Shown: one piece after another, positions 35,572 through 63,781 of the stretch | How positions within the stretch are numbered: the stretch's first letter is position 1 | Layout of the letters: each line of letters opens with the position of its first letter | Assembly (NCBI GenBank): GCA_030435675.1 | Contig: CM059624.1 | Span: forward strand, 13,912,769 to 13,976,768 | Origin: Steinernema hermaphroditum | Taxonomy: Eukaryota > Nematoda > Chromadorea > Rhabditida > Steinernematidae | Length of the DNA stretch: 64,000 bases | Direction: 5' to 3' | Notes under the pieces: generated by a model | What the model saw: only the letters and a program-made list of their open reading frames with translations | Told to the model about the DNA's origin: nothing | Database searches by the model: none | Made by a program: the position numbers and the translations under genes

Positions 35572-37540
35572 AAAAGGGAACCCTCCATCTTTGACGGGAG
35601 ATAAGGGTAAGCAAGGAGAACGAGGGAACCACTTGGCCCACACACATAGGGGCTGCGGGTAACCAACTCCTCTCGTCGCTAAGAGTCGAGGGCAACTTCG
35701 AATTGTTTTTTAAGGTTAATTCGCAAATTTCGGTTAAATTTTCGCATAATTTCGTCTAAGTTTCACAGAATTTCACAAAAATTTTCCCCGAGGCAATATG
35801 ACTTGCAATGGATACGGTAACTTTTGCAATGCACGAATATCCGTAGCATCGCTTAATTAATACATCGAAGAATGTCGCGACAATATGTCGCATACATACT
35901 GTACTTTCACACACAATCACTGTGCATGCTGTACTTCCGCACATAATCGTTAAATAACTCAAATTTCTTGAAGGTCAAAAGGACATCAGATGGATCCCTT
36001 GATTCCCTATAGTACGGTAGTTATGGACACGCCCCACTAGAGCTCTCATAGTCTCGAGACCCACAGATCAGTCTATAACGTCTCACAATGGAGAGCGAAC
36101 CGTCTAGATCCCGAATGAAACGAATCACAGGTGTAAATTGTTCTGGAAACAAACGCCGCAGGCACGACAAATTTTACAGTGTAACGACGATTTAGTTCTA
36201 CATCATACGGTAGTATGTGCGGTAACAGGGTGCGCTGAAGCAAAAAGTAGAATATAGTGCTCACTTCTGTTCACTGGATAGTGAGTTAGCTTGATGTAAT
36301 TAGTGCCAGCTGCTGTACACTCCATTAGCAGAAAATGATGTGATGTAGTGTTAGGTCAAAACATGTGATTTGACTGAAATTCCAATGCTTAACCTTAATG
36401 CTATTTAGCTGCTGGTGTGGAAAACAGCGAGGGAAGCAGAGGCGCGTTCATAACCGCTGACGATAGTCGCCGTGATCAGTTATGAGCGCTACATGATTCT
36501 TTCCAAACTCTTCTTCTGGAAGATGTCAGTAGTCTATAGGAGCTTTACAAACATCAGTACTTGTGAGAGTAACGCGAAGACTACAAATTACACATTTACA
36601 CATTGTCCTAAGGTTTTGGAGAGTAAGTTGGTTGACCGGCAAGGTCAGTGAATCAGTGACACAAACAACGAATAATTAATGATGTTATGCTGGGGAAGGT
36701 CAAGTTCAATAGTTATGCTTGAATTGCATGAACGGCGGCAGTTGTCCTCTCAATTTAATGGCTGACCTATCGATATATGGTCAACGAATCAGAGACAAAC
36801 AAAGGAAGTGCAATAAACTGTGCTCGAGAATGGCTCCAGAAAGAAATTCTCTTCTAGAACAGTCATGATCAATCGTGTCGCGGTGACGAGCGGCGGAGGA
36901 GAGTAATCAAAAACTGTCATCAAAAGCTGCCAGAACGTGCATCCAAACGGTTATTGCTGCGGTGAAAGTGCAATTCCACAGTGATCGCACGGGAGTTTAA
37001 GAAGGGCCTAGTGGCTTCTAGAATGGAGCACAAATGTTTTCAAAGTTACTCTGGGCGGTTCTCGATCACAACAGGTTTCGTTACACTCTTCTGATTACCC
37101 GACCCGAAAACACGAATCAGACAACTTTAATCAAGAACGACAATGAAACTCGAGGTGCCAGGATCAAGAGGGTCATCATAGAATTTTACACAATTTATAT
37201 TCCCGAATCAACGGCTTGCAGGACGTCTCTCAATGCACAAGAAAGGTTCAACACCGTCGTTAAGAGAGTTAAGTGACGTCACAGACGGATCTCCTCACGA
37301 TACTGGTCTGCAGCAGACACTGAACTCAACAGCAGAGATGCCGACGAGCCCGAAAACGAGTGAACAAGTGTCTCAAGTGGATAGTGGACAAGTGGACAAG
37401 TGACTAGAGACTCGAGTTTGGACTCGAGTCCGCAAACGAGTCTCGCCTTGCACCATTTTTATTTATAACGGGCGATTACGCTGTACTGTTACTGATTTCG
37501 CGCTCTTTCGTACGGGTTTTGCACCTGCTGTTTGCGCCAC
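35572..37540. other. Gene-free stretch inside the inverted-repeat spacer
   Basis: No gene is recognised. Short pieces of the RTE-derived family recur near 36867-36897 (TCGTGTCGCGGTGACGAGCG). A segment at 37331-37450 resembles the small TIR element at 8421. Confidence 0.4.
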
Positions 37541-37980
37541 AAGAAATAAAACACCGCGACACGCGAAAGCCGGGTCCCGCCGCGATCGCCCTGGCGCGTC
37601 GCGCGTTTTCTTCCGTTTTTCTTTTAGCGGCGCGTGCTGGCGCGCGTTCGTGCAGTCACGTTAGTTTCGAGTGCTTACTCACATTTCGTGCCAACTTTCG
37701 CTGCAGTGCAAGCGTTTTATGTTGAAACTGTCCTTTTTCGTCGTTTACAGTGAACATTTATTGAAAAGAAAACAAATAACTAACTGAAAAGCTGGTTCTC
37801 ACTCGCACTGCTGCGAAAGTTGGCACGAAATGTGAGTAAGCACTCGAAACTAACGTGACTGCACGAACGCGCGCCAGCACGCGCCGCTAAAATAAAAACG
37901 GAAGAAAACGCGCGACGCGCCAGGGCGATCGCGGCGGGACCCGGCTTTCGGCTTTCGCGTGTCGCGGTGTTTTATTTCTT
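37541..37980. repeat. 440-bp GC-rich palindrome (hairpin element)
   Basis: Arms of about 175-180 bp (37541-37715 and about 37800-37980) are near-perfect inverted complements, starting AAGAAATAAAACACCGCGAC and running to the region of CCAACTTTCG. They are separated by about 85 bp. The right arm has an extra GCTTTCG unit, and a few substitutions are present. Single-stranded DNA or RNA would fold into one long hairpin. No coding capacity and no clear target duplication were seen. Confidence 0.92.
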
Positions 37981-38329
37981 GTCGTCGTTTCGAGGTATTT
38001 CTGTGGCAATTCCGCTCAATTCCCGCAATCCGTCCGTAATTTTTTTTGATTGAATCGGACATGCCTTAAAAAATTAGTGCAAGTCATTTCCTGCATGTGA
38101 CTGTCAAAACAGTGCACGCTATGCGTACTGCAACGTGAAGAGGTGAGAAAAGGCCGAATGAGCAGAAAACACCATCAATTTACAACTTTCCTGCCAAAAT
38201 TTCACTGTGCAAAAAGATTAGCTGCCCCCGCTCTGCGTTCAGTTTTGCGGTGCACTGTTGCACGATGAATTGGTCATATAAAAGCGATATAATAACGTTA
38301 GTTTTCGCACAGACGATAAGAACGTCCTG

Positions 38330-38365
38330 CTTTTGAACTTCTACGACGATTTTTTCTGAAAAGAC
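38330..38365 (+). pseudogene. N-terminal scrap of the F-box-like family
   Basis: TTTTGAACTTCTACGACGAT near 38333 matches the start of the family coding region, and a degenerate promoter-like GTTGCACGATGAATTGGTCA lies upstream. Nothing else of the gene is left. The MITE at 38398 follows directly. Confidence 0.5.
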
Positions 38366-38397
38366 TGCGATGCTAATGATAACTTTTCTATTGGATA

Positions 38398-38650
38398 GGT
38401 CTAAAACGTGGCTGTGGCAGATGTCGTGGGAGAAGTGTGGAATACATGGCTAGCGCTGGGAAGATGTGTCTAGCAATGAGAAGATGTGGCTTGCCATGGG
38501 AGATCGTGCCACGTTTCAAGGGTCCTGCCACGATCTCTCATGGCAAGCCACACTTCCCCATGGCTAACCCCCATTTCTCATTGTTAGCCGCATTTTCTCA
38601 TGGCTGACCTATGTTTCCATGCCTCTACCACGTTTTCCACGTTTTAGACC
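38398..38650. mobile_element. MITE with GGTCTAAAACGTGG termini
   Basis: A 253-bp segment begins GGTCTAAAACGTGG and ends in its inverted complement (CCACGTTTTAGACC with one extra TTTCCACG unit). Internally it has several short inverted GGCTAGC/CATGGCT and CTTGCCATG segments, so the whole element is foldback. The superfamily is uncertain, and the target duplication is at most a TA. Confidence 0.75.
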
Positions 38651-38707
38651 TTACCTTTTCATTTTCGTTCTTAGCGACACATTGTTGCATTAAAAATTTG
38701 CCATACA

Positions 38708-39166
38708 ATGGCGAACTTCGAGGTTCGTTTGGCATTACTGACAACGAATACCATACCTTTGAACTTCTACGATGAAGTCATCCGTCGGCTCTCCAAATCT
38801 GAGATTGGATGTCTTCGGCTCTCCTCAGGATACTGGTCATCTACAGCCGACACTCATTTCAACAAGCGCCGCGAACTACGCGCTTTGGTGAAGCCGAACA
38901 GCGAAGGCACTAACGTCGGCATCAAGCTTTACTTTTTGGGAAACGAAGTTCCTTTCACGATAAACTTCAAGTACGACCAAATCAAGTACATTGAGATTAT
39001 TCGGGAATGTATAACGTATGCGTCGCACATAACGTCGCACAACGTATGCGAGGAATGCAGTCACCTGTCGGACATCAAAGTCTACAACTGTGGAAAACAG
39101 TGCCACGAGTTCACAAGACGCCAGATCGAATTAGGTAATTTGAAAACACTTTTTGTCGTGATATAA
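38708..39166 (+). pseudogene. Truncated F-box-like copy
   Basis: The 152-residue frame contains IPLNFYDEVIRRLSKSEIG and LSSGYWSSTADTHFNKRREL, aligning with the intact copies. It then loses about 50 residues (from the region after FKYDQI...ECI to CSHLSDIKV) and stops after RRQIELGNLKTLFVVI, about 130 residues early. The extra N-terminal residues (MANFEVRLALLTTN) are not in the intact copies. It is probably a pseudogene, although a short expressed F-box protein is possible. Confidence 0.75.
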
Positions 39167-39299
39167 AGTGATTGAGAAGATGCTGGGACATTTACATTTT
39201 TGTACATGCATCGGTCATCGTTATAAAAATCAGAAAAAGGGTCCGTTTCTTAATTTCGTGGGTGAAATCTAGTGGAGATGATGCAGCTCTGATTGGGAT

Positions 39300-39403
39300 C
39301 AGGGCTGTGCGAGTTTTGAGTTTTGGTTTTGAGGTCGTCAAAAAAGTTTTGAGTTTTGAGTTTTGAGTTTTGACTTTCGAGTTTTGAGTTTCGCACAGCC
39401 CTG
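39300..39403. mobile_element. Short hAT-type MITE (104 bp)
   Basis: The element begins CAGGGCTGTGCGAG and ends CTCGCACAGCCCTG-like (TTTCGCACAGCCCTG). It is flanked by a perfect 8-bp duplication ATTGGGAT (39292-39299 and 39404-39411), the hallmark of hAT insertions. The interior is GAGTTTT repeats. Its termini match those of the hAT element at 54028-55221, suggesting cross-mobilisation. Confidence 0.9.
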
Positions 39404-39514
39404 ATTGGGATGTCCTCTCTTTTTTGGCTTTATGAAGGATTCTGGAGGATCTCTCCCCACAGCCTCTTACTAGGAAGTGAACAGAAGTCCGCAAATGCAC
39501 TTTTGTCACTTTTA

Positions 39515-40664
39515 TTCCCCTACCCAACTACTTCTGTTGTGTAATTTGGCGCAGATATTTCTATTTATCAAACTTATTTATCAAAGAACACACAAATTTC
39601 TTTATTCCATATCACATCAAACAATGGCCACGTATCTCAATTTTTCGACCATAAGGAACTGTGACCTCTAACTTCCTGTCTCTAAGGGTTACCTTCCAAA
39701 CGGCGGTTGATTCTTGAGAGGGCCAGTCTTCAGGAATCGCCGCAAAGTCTCGGTAGAGAGATCTCAAGTCCTCCAAGGGAAATGAGGGACGTCCTGTAAG
39801 AACGAAAAAGGTCAGCTCTCCTCTGAAGAAGCGATCGAACACACAAGTAACCATGTCCATGTCCAATCCGAGATTGGAATATCTTATATCAAGGTAGCTA
39901 AAGTTTGGTGATTTCACGAAGACTTTGATTGAGTCTTGGAAGTCCGCTGGCCAATTTGTGTCCAAATCCTGGCCAAAAGTAATGTTTCCCAATAAGCTCA
40001 GCCTTAGCAAACTGCCGAGTTTGATCTGGCGTCTTATGAACTCGTGACTCTTTTCTCCACGGTTTTTGACGAAGATGTGCGACAGGCCACTGCATTTCTT
40101 TAGCCCATCAAAGACGATGTCGCATAGGTTCTGCTGTGAGCCGGACGCACTCAATCTGCAGTCCCTAGCAACTGACCGAATTAATGGCAGCGTTTTCGTT
40201 CGGAAGTGCTCGATCGGAAGTGTTTCTTCCACTGTTTTGTCGTACCAACACTCATTAAAGAGAATGAATATGATTCGGTCATACTTGAAGTCTATCTCGA
40301 AAGGAACTTTTCTCACACCTTTCTCAAGCCTAACGTCGACTTTAGTGCCTTCATAGTTGGATTTCAAGTAGACCGCCAGATCTCGACGCCTGTTGAAATG
40401 GGTTTCGGCTGTAGATGACCACCACGTTGAGGTGAGCTTGAGACGTCCGATGTCATCTTTGGAGAGTCGTTGAATGACTTCGTCGTAGAAGTTCAGTGGT
40501 AGGCAGTTCATAGCTTATCAGCAGTTGGAAAACCTTCTGACAGTTTCCCTTATATAACGAATTTTTAATGCAACAAAGCAACGCAAAGCCGCAAAGTGAT
40601 GCCATCACATCTGAAATATTTCACTTATCTGATATTTTTGAGTTGTTCATTTGAGTGGGTGCAC
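39515..40664 (-). repeat. Right arm of large inverted repeat
   Basis: This is the inverted partner of 33936-35571. It lacks the 480-bp retroelement insertion present in the left arm and so preserves the pre-insertion site. Confidence 0.9.
39612..40511 (-). CDS. F-box-like protein, minus-strand copy
   Basis: A single exon of 299 residues (MNCLPLNFYDEVIQRLSKDD, then IGRLKLTSTWWSS) is nearly identical to the plus-strand copy at 34089-34985. Most of the few differences fall in the N-terminal 60 residues. Both copies keep intact frames and TATA-containing promoters. They converge across a 4.6-kb spacer, so read-through from both would give complementary transcripts. Predicted role as for the other copy: SCF substrate receptor. 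Confidence 0.7.
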   Translation of the reverse strand: MNCLPLNFYDEVIQRLSKDDIGRLKLTSTWWSSTAETHFNRRRDLAVYLKSNYEGTKVDVRLEKGVRKVPFEIDFKYDRIIFILFNECWYDKTVEETLPIEHFRTKTLPLIRSVARDCRLSASGSQQNLCDIVFDGLKKCSGLSHIFVKNRGEKSHEFIRRQIKLGSLLRLSLLGNITFGQDLDTNWPADFQDSIKVFVKSPNFSYLDIRYSNLGLDMDMVTCVFDRFFRGELTFFVLTGRPSFPLEDLRSLYRDFAAIPEDWPSQESTAVWKVTLRDRKLEVTVPYGRKIEIRGHCLM

Positions 40665-40968
40665 ATTTTAGTTTTCGACTATTTTCGCACTGCCATCATC
40701 CGCATCCTGGAATCAGATTAGTTCCTTCATATGGGCGACTGATTATGTTCGCAGACTGTGTGTTCTAATTGTTCCAATTTTTACCTTTCGGTATACTTCT
40801 ATTTTTTCACAAAATAAACACAATGCCTGAGTTAGTTGCGGCAGACCAGTAGGTATTGGGTTCTGTTGTGCCAATTGGGGCAGATTTTATCGAATAGAGA
40901 TTAAACTTTATGGAACAATTTCCACATGAATCAACGACAAAATAGATCCACGACAAAATATTGGATTG
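40665..40968. other. Gap between inverted repeat and retrotransposon
   Basis: No gene is recognised. The right end (40957-40968) is the left copy of the RTE target duplication, AATATTGGATTG. Confidence 0.6.
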
Positions 40969-43900
40969 ATTTACGATTACGATTTATTTGTGGAATCTTC
41001 AACATTACATCGAGCCACACCCCATATGAATCCATTGTTGTCGGTCCTCTTCTCGTGCCTGTTGTCGCCACCGTTGCATTCCGAGTTTCTTCGTGAAATC
41101 ATCTCGCCATCTGGTCCTCGGTCTTCCGATGGGGCGCGTCGTCGGTGGCCGCCATTCTTCGAGCTTCGTCGACCACTTCTCAGGCAGTTCACGAGCAGTC
41201 TTCCAGGCGTAGCTCCACTTCCTTCTTGTCGCTGATCCGTGGGCGTCCTTCAGCTTCGTTACTCCTCTCAGCCACTCGTTCGTCCTTCTGTCCAGGAGCC
41301 TTACACGGAGCATTCTTCGTTCCATTCGACGTTGACTGGTTTCCAACTTTCTTCGTGCTGCTTTCGTCAGCGTCCAGGTTTCACAACCGTACAGCATCGC
41401 CGGTAGCACGCACTGGTTGAAGAGTCTTCTTTTCCACCGCATCAGGACTGAAGGCGACGTCAGGAACTCCTGGTACTTGCGGAAGACGTTCCAGCCGCTG
41501 CGTATCCTTCGTCCCACTTCTTTCAGATGGTTTCTCGCGAGGCGGACTTCTTGGCCGAGGTAGACGAAGGCTTCGACTTGTTCCAGAGCGTTTCCGTTCA
41601 GGAGGATCGTCGCTTCTTCGTTCGCCATGATCTTCGTCTTCTCTGCGTTGATCTTGAGGCCGCTCCGGAGGGACACTTCGTTGAGTTCGTCGACCATCTT
41701 CTGCAGCTCTTCCTCCGACGTGGCCACCAGTGCGATATCGTCTGCAAACCGGAGGTTGGACAGCCTCTCACCATTGACGATGAGTCCGCAGTTCGTCCAG
41801 TCGAGTTCGCGGAAGATTTGCTCGAGCGTCGCCGTGAAGAGCTTCGGGCTGATGACGTCTCCCTGCCGGACCCCTCGCTGGATGTTGATCGGCACACGGT
41901 CTTCTCCTAACTGGATGTGACTCGCGGCTTCATCTTGGATCCTCCGGAGGAGGGCGACGATCTGCCGTGGCACACCTTGCCGTTCGATTGCTTTCCAGAT
42001 CGCGTTGGCTTCTACCGTGTCGAAGGCCTTCTCAAAATCGACGAAGACGATGTAGATCGGGACACGGTATTCGCGAGTCTTCTCCAGCAGCTCGTTGACG
42101 GCGTGTAGGTGGTCGATCGTCGAGAAGTTTCTTCTGAATCCGGCCTGTTCCACTGGCTGGGCGGCGTCCAAAACGTGCTCAATCCGTTGCACGATTGTCT
42201 TCGTGAGTAGCTTGTATATCACGGAGAGCAGCGAGATGGGCCTGTAGTTCTTGATCAGCAGCGGATCTCCTTTCTTGTACAGGAGCACAGTCGAGGCATC
42301 GGCCATCTTCTCAGGAACTTCGCAGCATCGCAGGCATCTGTTGAAGATGTCGGTCAGAGGGCGGATGAAGGTGTTCTCGCCCAATTTGAGCATTTCCACC
42401 GTGACCTTGTCTTGTCCAGGGCTTCGGCCGGTCTTCATCTTCTTCAACGCTTCTCGGACTTCAATTTCCAGGAATTCCGGGCAGTCGTCCATCGCTTCAG
42501 AGGCTTCGTAGTCGATGTGCACCGTGGATGCGTAGAGTTCGTTGTAGAATTCCCTCACGGCATCGTGGATCATCGTCTTTGTCGTACACAGAGCGCCTTC
42601 TTGATTTCGTAGTTGGACGATGTGCCTTCTTCCTATCGTCGTCTCCTTGTGTAGCGTGCGCAGGCCTCTCGCGTTTTTGACTGCTTCTTCCACCAGGAGT
42701 CGATGATGGTCGTTGATGTCCTTCCGGATTTCTCGGCGCACCATCTTGTTGAATTCGGTGAATTCCAGGCGGTTGGAGGCAGTTGCTTGGCGCTGGCGTA
42801 GCAGGTGTCGCTGGCGGAGAAGGGCGATCGTCGACGACTTCAGTCTTCGGGTCTTCTCTGCAGGCTCTTCGGCGAACTGGGAAGCTTCTCGGATGTAGTC
42901 CACGAGCTGGGTGTAGGCGAGTGGCGAGTTTCGGTCAATCACGGGCGGCTGGAGCGCGGTGGCCATCCGGAAGAGGTTCCGGTTGAGGCGCTTCCTCTCC
43001 TTCGGCGGTGGCTGAGTTCTTCTGGTTGCCGGCGTCGGTGGCTGCATGATGGCGCGAAGAATCCGGTGGTCCGATCCGGCATTGGCGGATCCCAGGACAG
43101 TCGAACTTCGGAACTTGATGGAGCGTGGGGCCAGAACGTAGTCGATGCAATTGCGGGTCCTTCGATCCGGGGAAATCCACGTCCATTTCCGTCCTGGGCG
43201 GCCTTTGAAGAAAGAGTTGACCGATCGGAGCTTGAAATCTTCACACAGGTCCACCAGAAGTTTTCCTCTCGCGTTGCGGTCGCCGTACCCGTGGTTTCCG
43301 AGCGCTTCTTCGTCTTCTTCTTGTTTGCGGCCCATCTTCGCGTTGAGATCTCCGAGCAGAACAGGGAACACCCGCATTCGAGCGATTGCTCCCGATCCGG
43401 AGCTACTGACACCCCTTTCCCAGCCAGGCATGCCAGCAGACCGCAGTTCCGCTCGAAGATCGTCAAGCAGGGCTTCGTAGTCATCATCGTCTTCTTCTTC
43501 GCTGGAGTCGTCGTCGTCGTCGCGGCTTCTGTACCCAGTTGGAGGCGCATACACACTGTAGAGGCGCAGGATTTGGTTTCCAAACTGAAGGTCCAGGAGG
43601 GAGATCCGGTTGGAGACGCGTCGGAACTGGACGACTTGATGCTGTAGCCGTCTTCTGATCAGGAATCCGGTGCCTGACGGGTCGACGCTTTCTTCGGGTC
43701 CAGCATAGTAGAACCGGAACTCCGAGTCGTTGAGATCAAGCGCGTTGGTCCCTCTCCAGCGCAGCTCCGTCAAGGCGATGGCATCAATGTTCGTAATCGC
43801 CAGTTCTTCTTGCAGCTCGATGAGACGTTCGGTTGAAGCTAGGCGGCGCACATTGAGAGTTCCGAGTACGATCCTTGGCTTCTGGGGGTGGAACATACGG

Positions 43901-44032
43901 CTTACTGGTGTTCCAATCCTTCTGGAAGCCGGAGCGATCACTGCTGGAGGCGGATGTCAGACGGACGGTCGACCGCTCCGAGAGAGCGAAATGGACAACC
44001 GACCGCTCACCACGAACACACAGGCGAAAGTC
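40969..44032 (-). mobile_element. Full-length RTE-clade non-LTR retrotransposon
   Basis: A 3064-bp element lies between perfect 12-bp target duplications AATATTGGATTG (40957-40968 and 44033-44044). Read on the minus strand it has a 5' region of about 90 bp with GGTGAGCGGTCGG and GGCTTCCAGAAGG, one long ORF, a very short 3' UTR, and a tail of TCGTAA-type repeats (ACAAATAAATCGTAATCGTA). The perfect duplication and uninterrupted ORF point to a recent insertion. Confidence 0.95.
41005..43941 (-). CDS. RTE ORF: apurinic-type endonuclease plus reverse transcriptase
   Basis: An uninterrupted 978-residue frame spans most of the element. The N-terminal third is an APE-like endonuclease: VLGTLNVRRLAS, ALTELRW, VLLGDLNAKMG, NCIDYVLAPRS (near residue 265) and GSDHRIL. 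The reverse transcriptase follows: NYRPISLLSVIYKLLTK, QAGFRRNFSTIDHL, FVDFEKAFDTV (near 635), GVRQGDVISPKLFTATLEQI and LRFADDIALVATS (near 730, catalytic DD). The C-terminal part (GRPRTRWRDDF, EDRQQW) is typical of the RTE clade. It nicks target DNA and primes cDNA synthesis there. No frameshift is visible, so it may be active. The true start could be slightly upstream. Confidence 0.95.
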   Translation of the reverse strand: MIAPASRRIGTPVSRMFHPQKPRIVLGTLNVRRLASTERLIELQEELAITNIDAIALTELRWRGTNALDLNDSEFRFYYAGPEESVDPSGTGFLIRRRLQHQVVQFRRVSNRISLLDLQFGNQILRLYSVYAPPTGYRSRDDDDDSSEEEDDDDYEALLDDLRAELRSAGMPGWERGVSSSGSGAIARMRVFPVLLGDLNAKMGRKQEEDEEALGNHGYGDRNARGKLLVDLCEDFKLRSVNSFFKGRPGRKWTWISPDRRTRNCIDYVLAPRSIKFRSSTVLGSANAGSDHRILRAIMQPPTPATRRTQPPPKERKRLNRNLFRMATALQPPVIDRNSPLAYTQLVDYIREASQFAEEPAEKTRRLKSSTIALLRQRHLLRQRQATASNRLEFTEFNKMVRREIRKDINDHHRLLVEEAVKNARGLRTLHKETTIGRRHIVQLRNQEGALCTTKTMIHDAVREFYNELYASTVHIDYEASEAMDDCPEFLEIEVREALKKMKTGRSPGQDKVTVEMLKLGENTFIRPLTDIFNRCLRCCEVPEKMADASTVLLYKKGDPLLIKNYRPISLLSVIYKLLTKTIVQRIEHVLDAAQPVEQAGFRRNFSTIDHLHAVNELLEKTREYRVPIYIVFVDFEKAFDTVEANAIWKAIERQGVPRQIVALLRRIQDEAASHIQLGEDRVPINIQRGVRQGDVISPKLFTATLEQIFRELDWTNCGLIVNGERLSNLRFADDIALVATSEEELQKMVDELNEVSLRSGLKINAEKTKIMANEEATILLNGNALEQVEAFVYLGQEVRLARNHLKEVGRRIRSGWNVFRKYQEFLTSPSVLMRWKRRLFNQCVLPAMLYGCETWTLTKAARRKLETSQRRMERRMLRVRLLDRRTNEWLRGVTKLKDAHGSATRRKWSYAWKTARELPEKWSTKLEEWRPPTTRPIGRPRTRWRDDFTKKLGMQRWRQQAREEDRQQWIHMGCGSM

Positions 44033-44044
44033 AATATTGGATTG

Positions 44045-45716
44045 GTGCATTGAAAATGGCCGATGACATAAACATGCCATAATTTCACAAGGCTTACTCC
44101 CAGGGCATAACCGACAGGCGCATTGCTGAGTACAGTGAACTCGCGCCCTACACCATGATTGGCGGCTTATCCACAACATTCGTCTTGATGTTAAATGACT
44201 ATTCTATCTTAATGGCCATTTTTTGGCACCTCGAGATGGCGAAACGTGAAGTGATGTAGGGGCTTCCTATGGTATTAATTGTGTGATTGGCGGTAGCTGC
44301 CTTAAACCATGTACATCTTTGGATCTTACCTGCAGAAGGCACCTATCGTTGTGCTCGTCACGTATCAGAACATGAGCTAATCTCAAAAAGATGGCCTTGT
44401 CGGATCACCATGTTCCGCTAACTCAAACGTTTCCAATTGGTTAAGTACTATAACAGGGAATGGGGATATACGGCAGGTAGCTACCATTTACAGCTACCAT
44501 GGCCACATACCAACTCCATGAGCTCAGTTCTACTTCACCAAAATATAGGCGAAATGTTGAAAAAATGAGCCTCGGATTCCCAAAAAGTACGGCTGCCCGA
44601 GACCTCACATTTTCAAGTTGACCCCCAGAATGGCTCTCTACTTTGAGTTGACAGATTTCTTTTTTGCTTTTTATGTAGCCCTATCTTAGCCTTATCATCC
44701 ACTCACATGTACTCGTTCACATATGACGATATCAGAGGAAACCACTCAGAGAAAGGTAAAGAGGTCGAAAATCGGACATTTTTCAATTTTAAACCTTTTC
44801 GTATTAAACTTAAATTAAACTAAAGCCGTATTAAACTTTTTCGATGTTGTGACTGTTCCGGCTTCCAGAGGGAATTGGGGCACACGGAAGCCGTAGGAAT
44901 GTCACTCATGAGAGCGGTCGATCCTGGCACAGATGTTAGGAAGCACATCCACGGCGACATATGTAAGAGAGTTATGACCGTTTCAGATTCCAAAAGGAAT
45001 TGGAACTTTTTGTGTTTTGTGTTGAGAATATGAGATGACCCGATGAATTTTTTGGTGATTTGTTTTTGCGCCGTATTGCTTTATTTTTTAAGTCGCGGCG
45101 GGGTGCCCCAGAGCATTCTATTCTTGACTTCGAGTTCCAGTTTCGAGGAAGCTTTGAAGCTCCGAATACCATAACTCAATAGGAAGCCACAAGCGACGCG
45201 CTTATAGCGATTTGTACTCTCACTTTTCATTCTCTGTTAAGATCTGCACGTACAATAAAAAAAAACGAACGAACACAGGACGGTCAATGATAATTTCGAG
45301 CACGACTCTTTGGCTATGTAGCGCATAGTGGGAATACAAAACGTGCTAATAGTTGTCACGGTATGAAAGTCATAATAGTGCATCTGCTGATAGAAGGGCT
45401 ATAGAACAACGACGACGATCTGCATACAAACACAAAAAAAGAGAGAGTTAGGACAAACACAACGAGAAGAAAATGAGAAGAGTGAAGAAGAATACTGTAC
45501 AAGAGACATGGATACGGTTGAAGTCGAGTCACCGGTCAAGAGTCGGGAAGCTCAAGCGATAGAATATAGCGAAGATCGGGCTTAGAATATTACATATATA
45601 TATGTATGTACGTATAAAGGATTATGGTATATGGCAAGAGTGACTACAATATAATACGATTAACGATGGGCGGAAATTTTGTAGATTTCGTGATATGAAC
45701 GAACGGTCGAGATTTA
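44045..45716. other. Intergenic region and PKC 3' UTR
   Basis: No gene is recognised. At 44845-44897 is a fragment of the RTE-derived family (GTGACTGTTCCGGCTTCCAG... to GGAAGCCGTAGG). The stretch 45240-45716 precedes the PKC stop codon and should be its 3' UTR. A TATATATATGTATGTACGTA tract lies near 45594. Confidence 0.5.

Positions 45717-63781
<18,065 letters not shown>

Noticed and set aside
42805..43647. 280-codon plus-strand frame inside the RTE element
   Set aside because: It is antisense to the endonuclease coding region, has no homology and is explained by codon bias of the RTE ORF.
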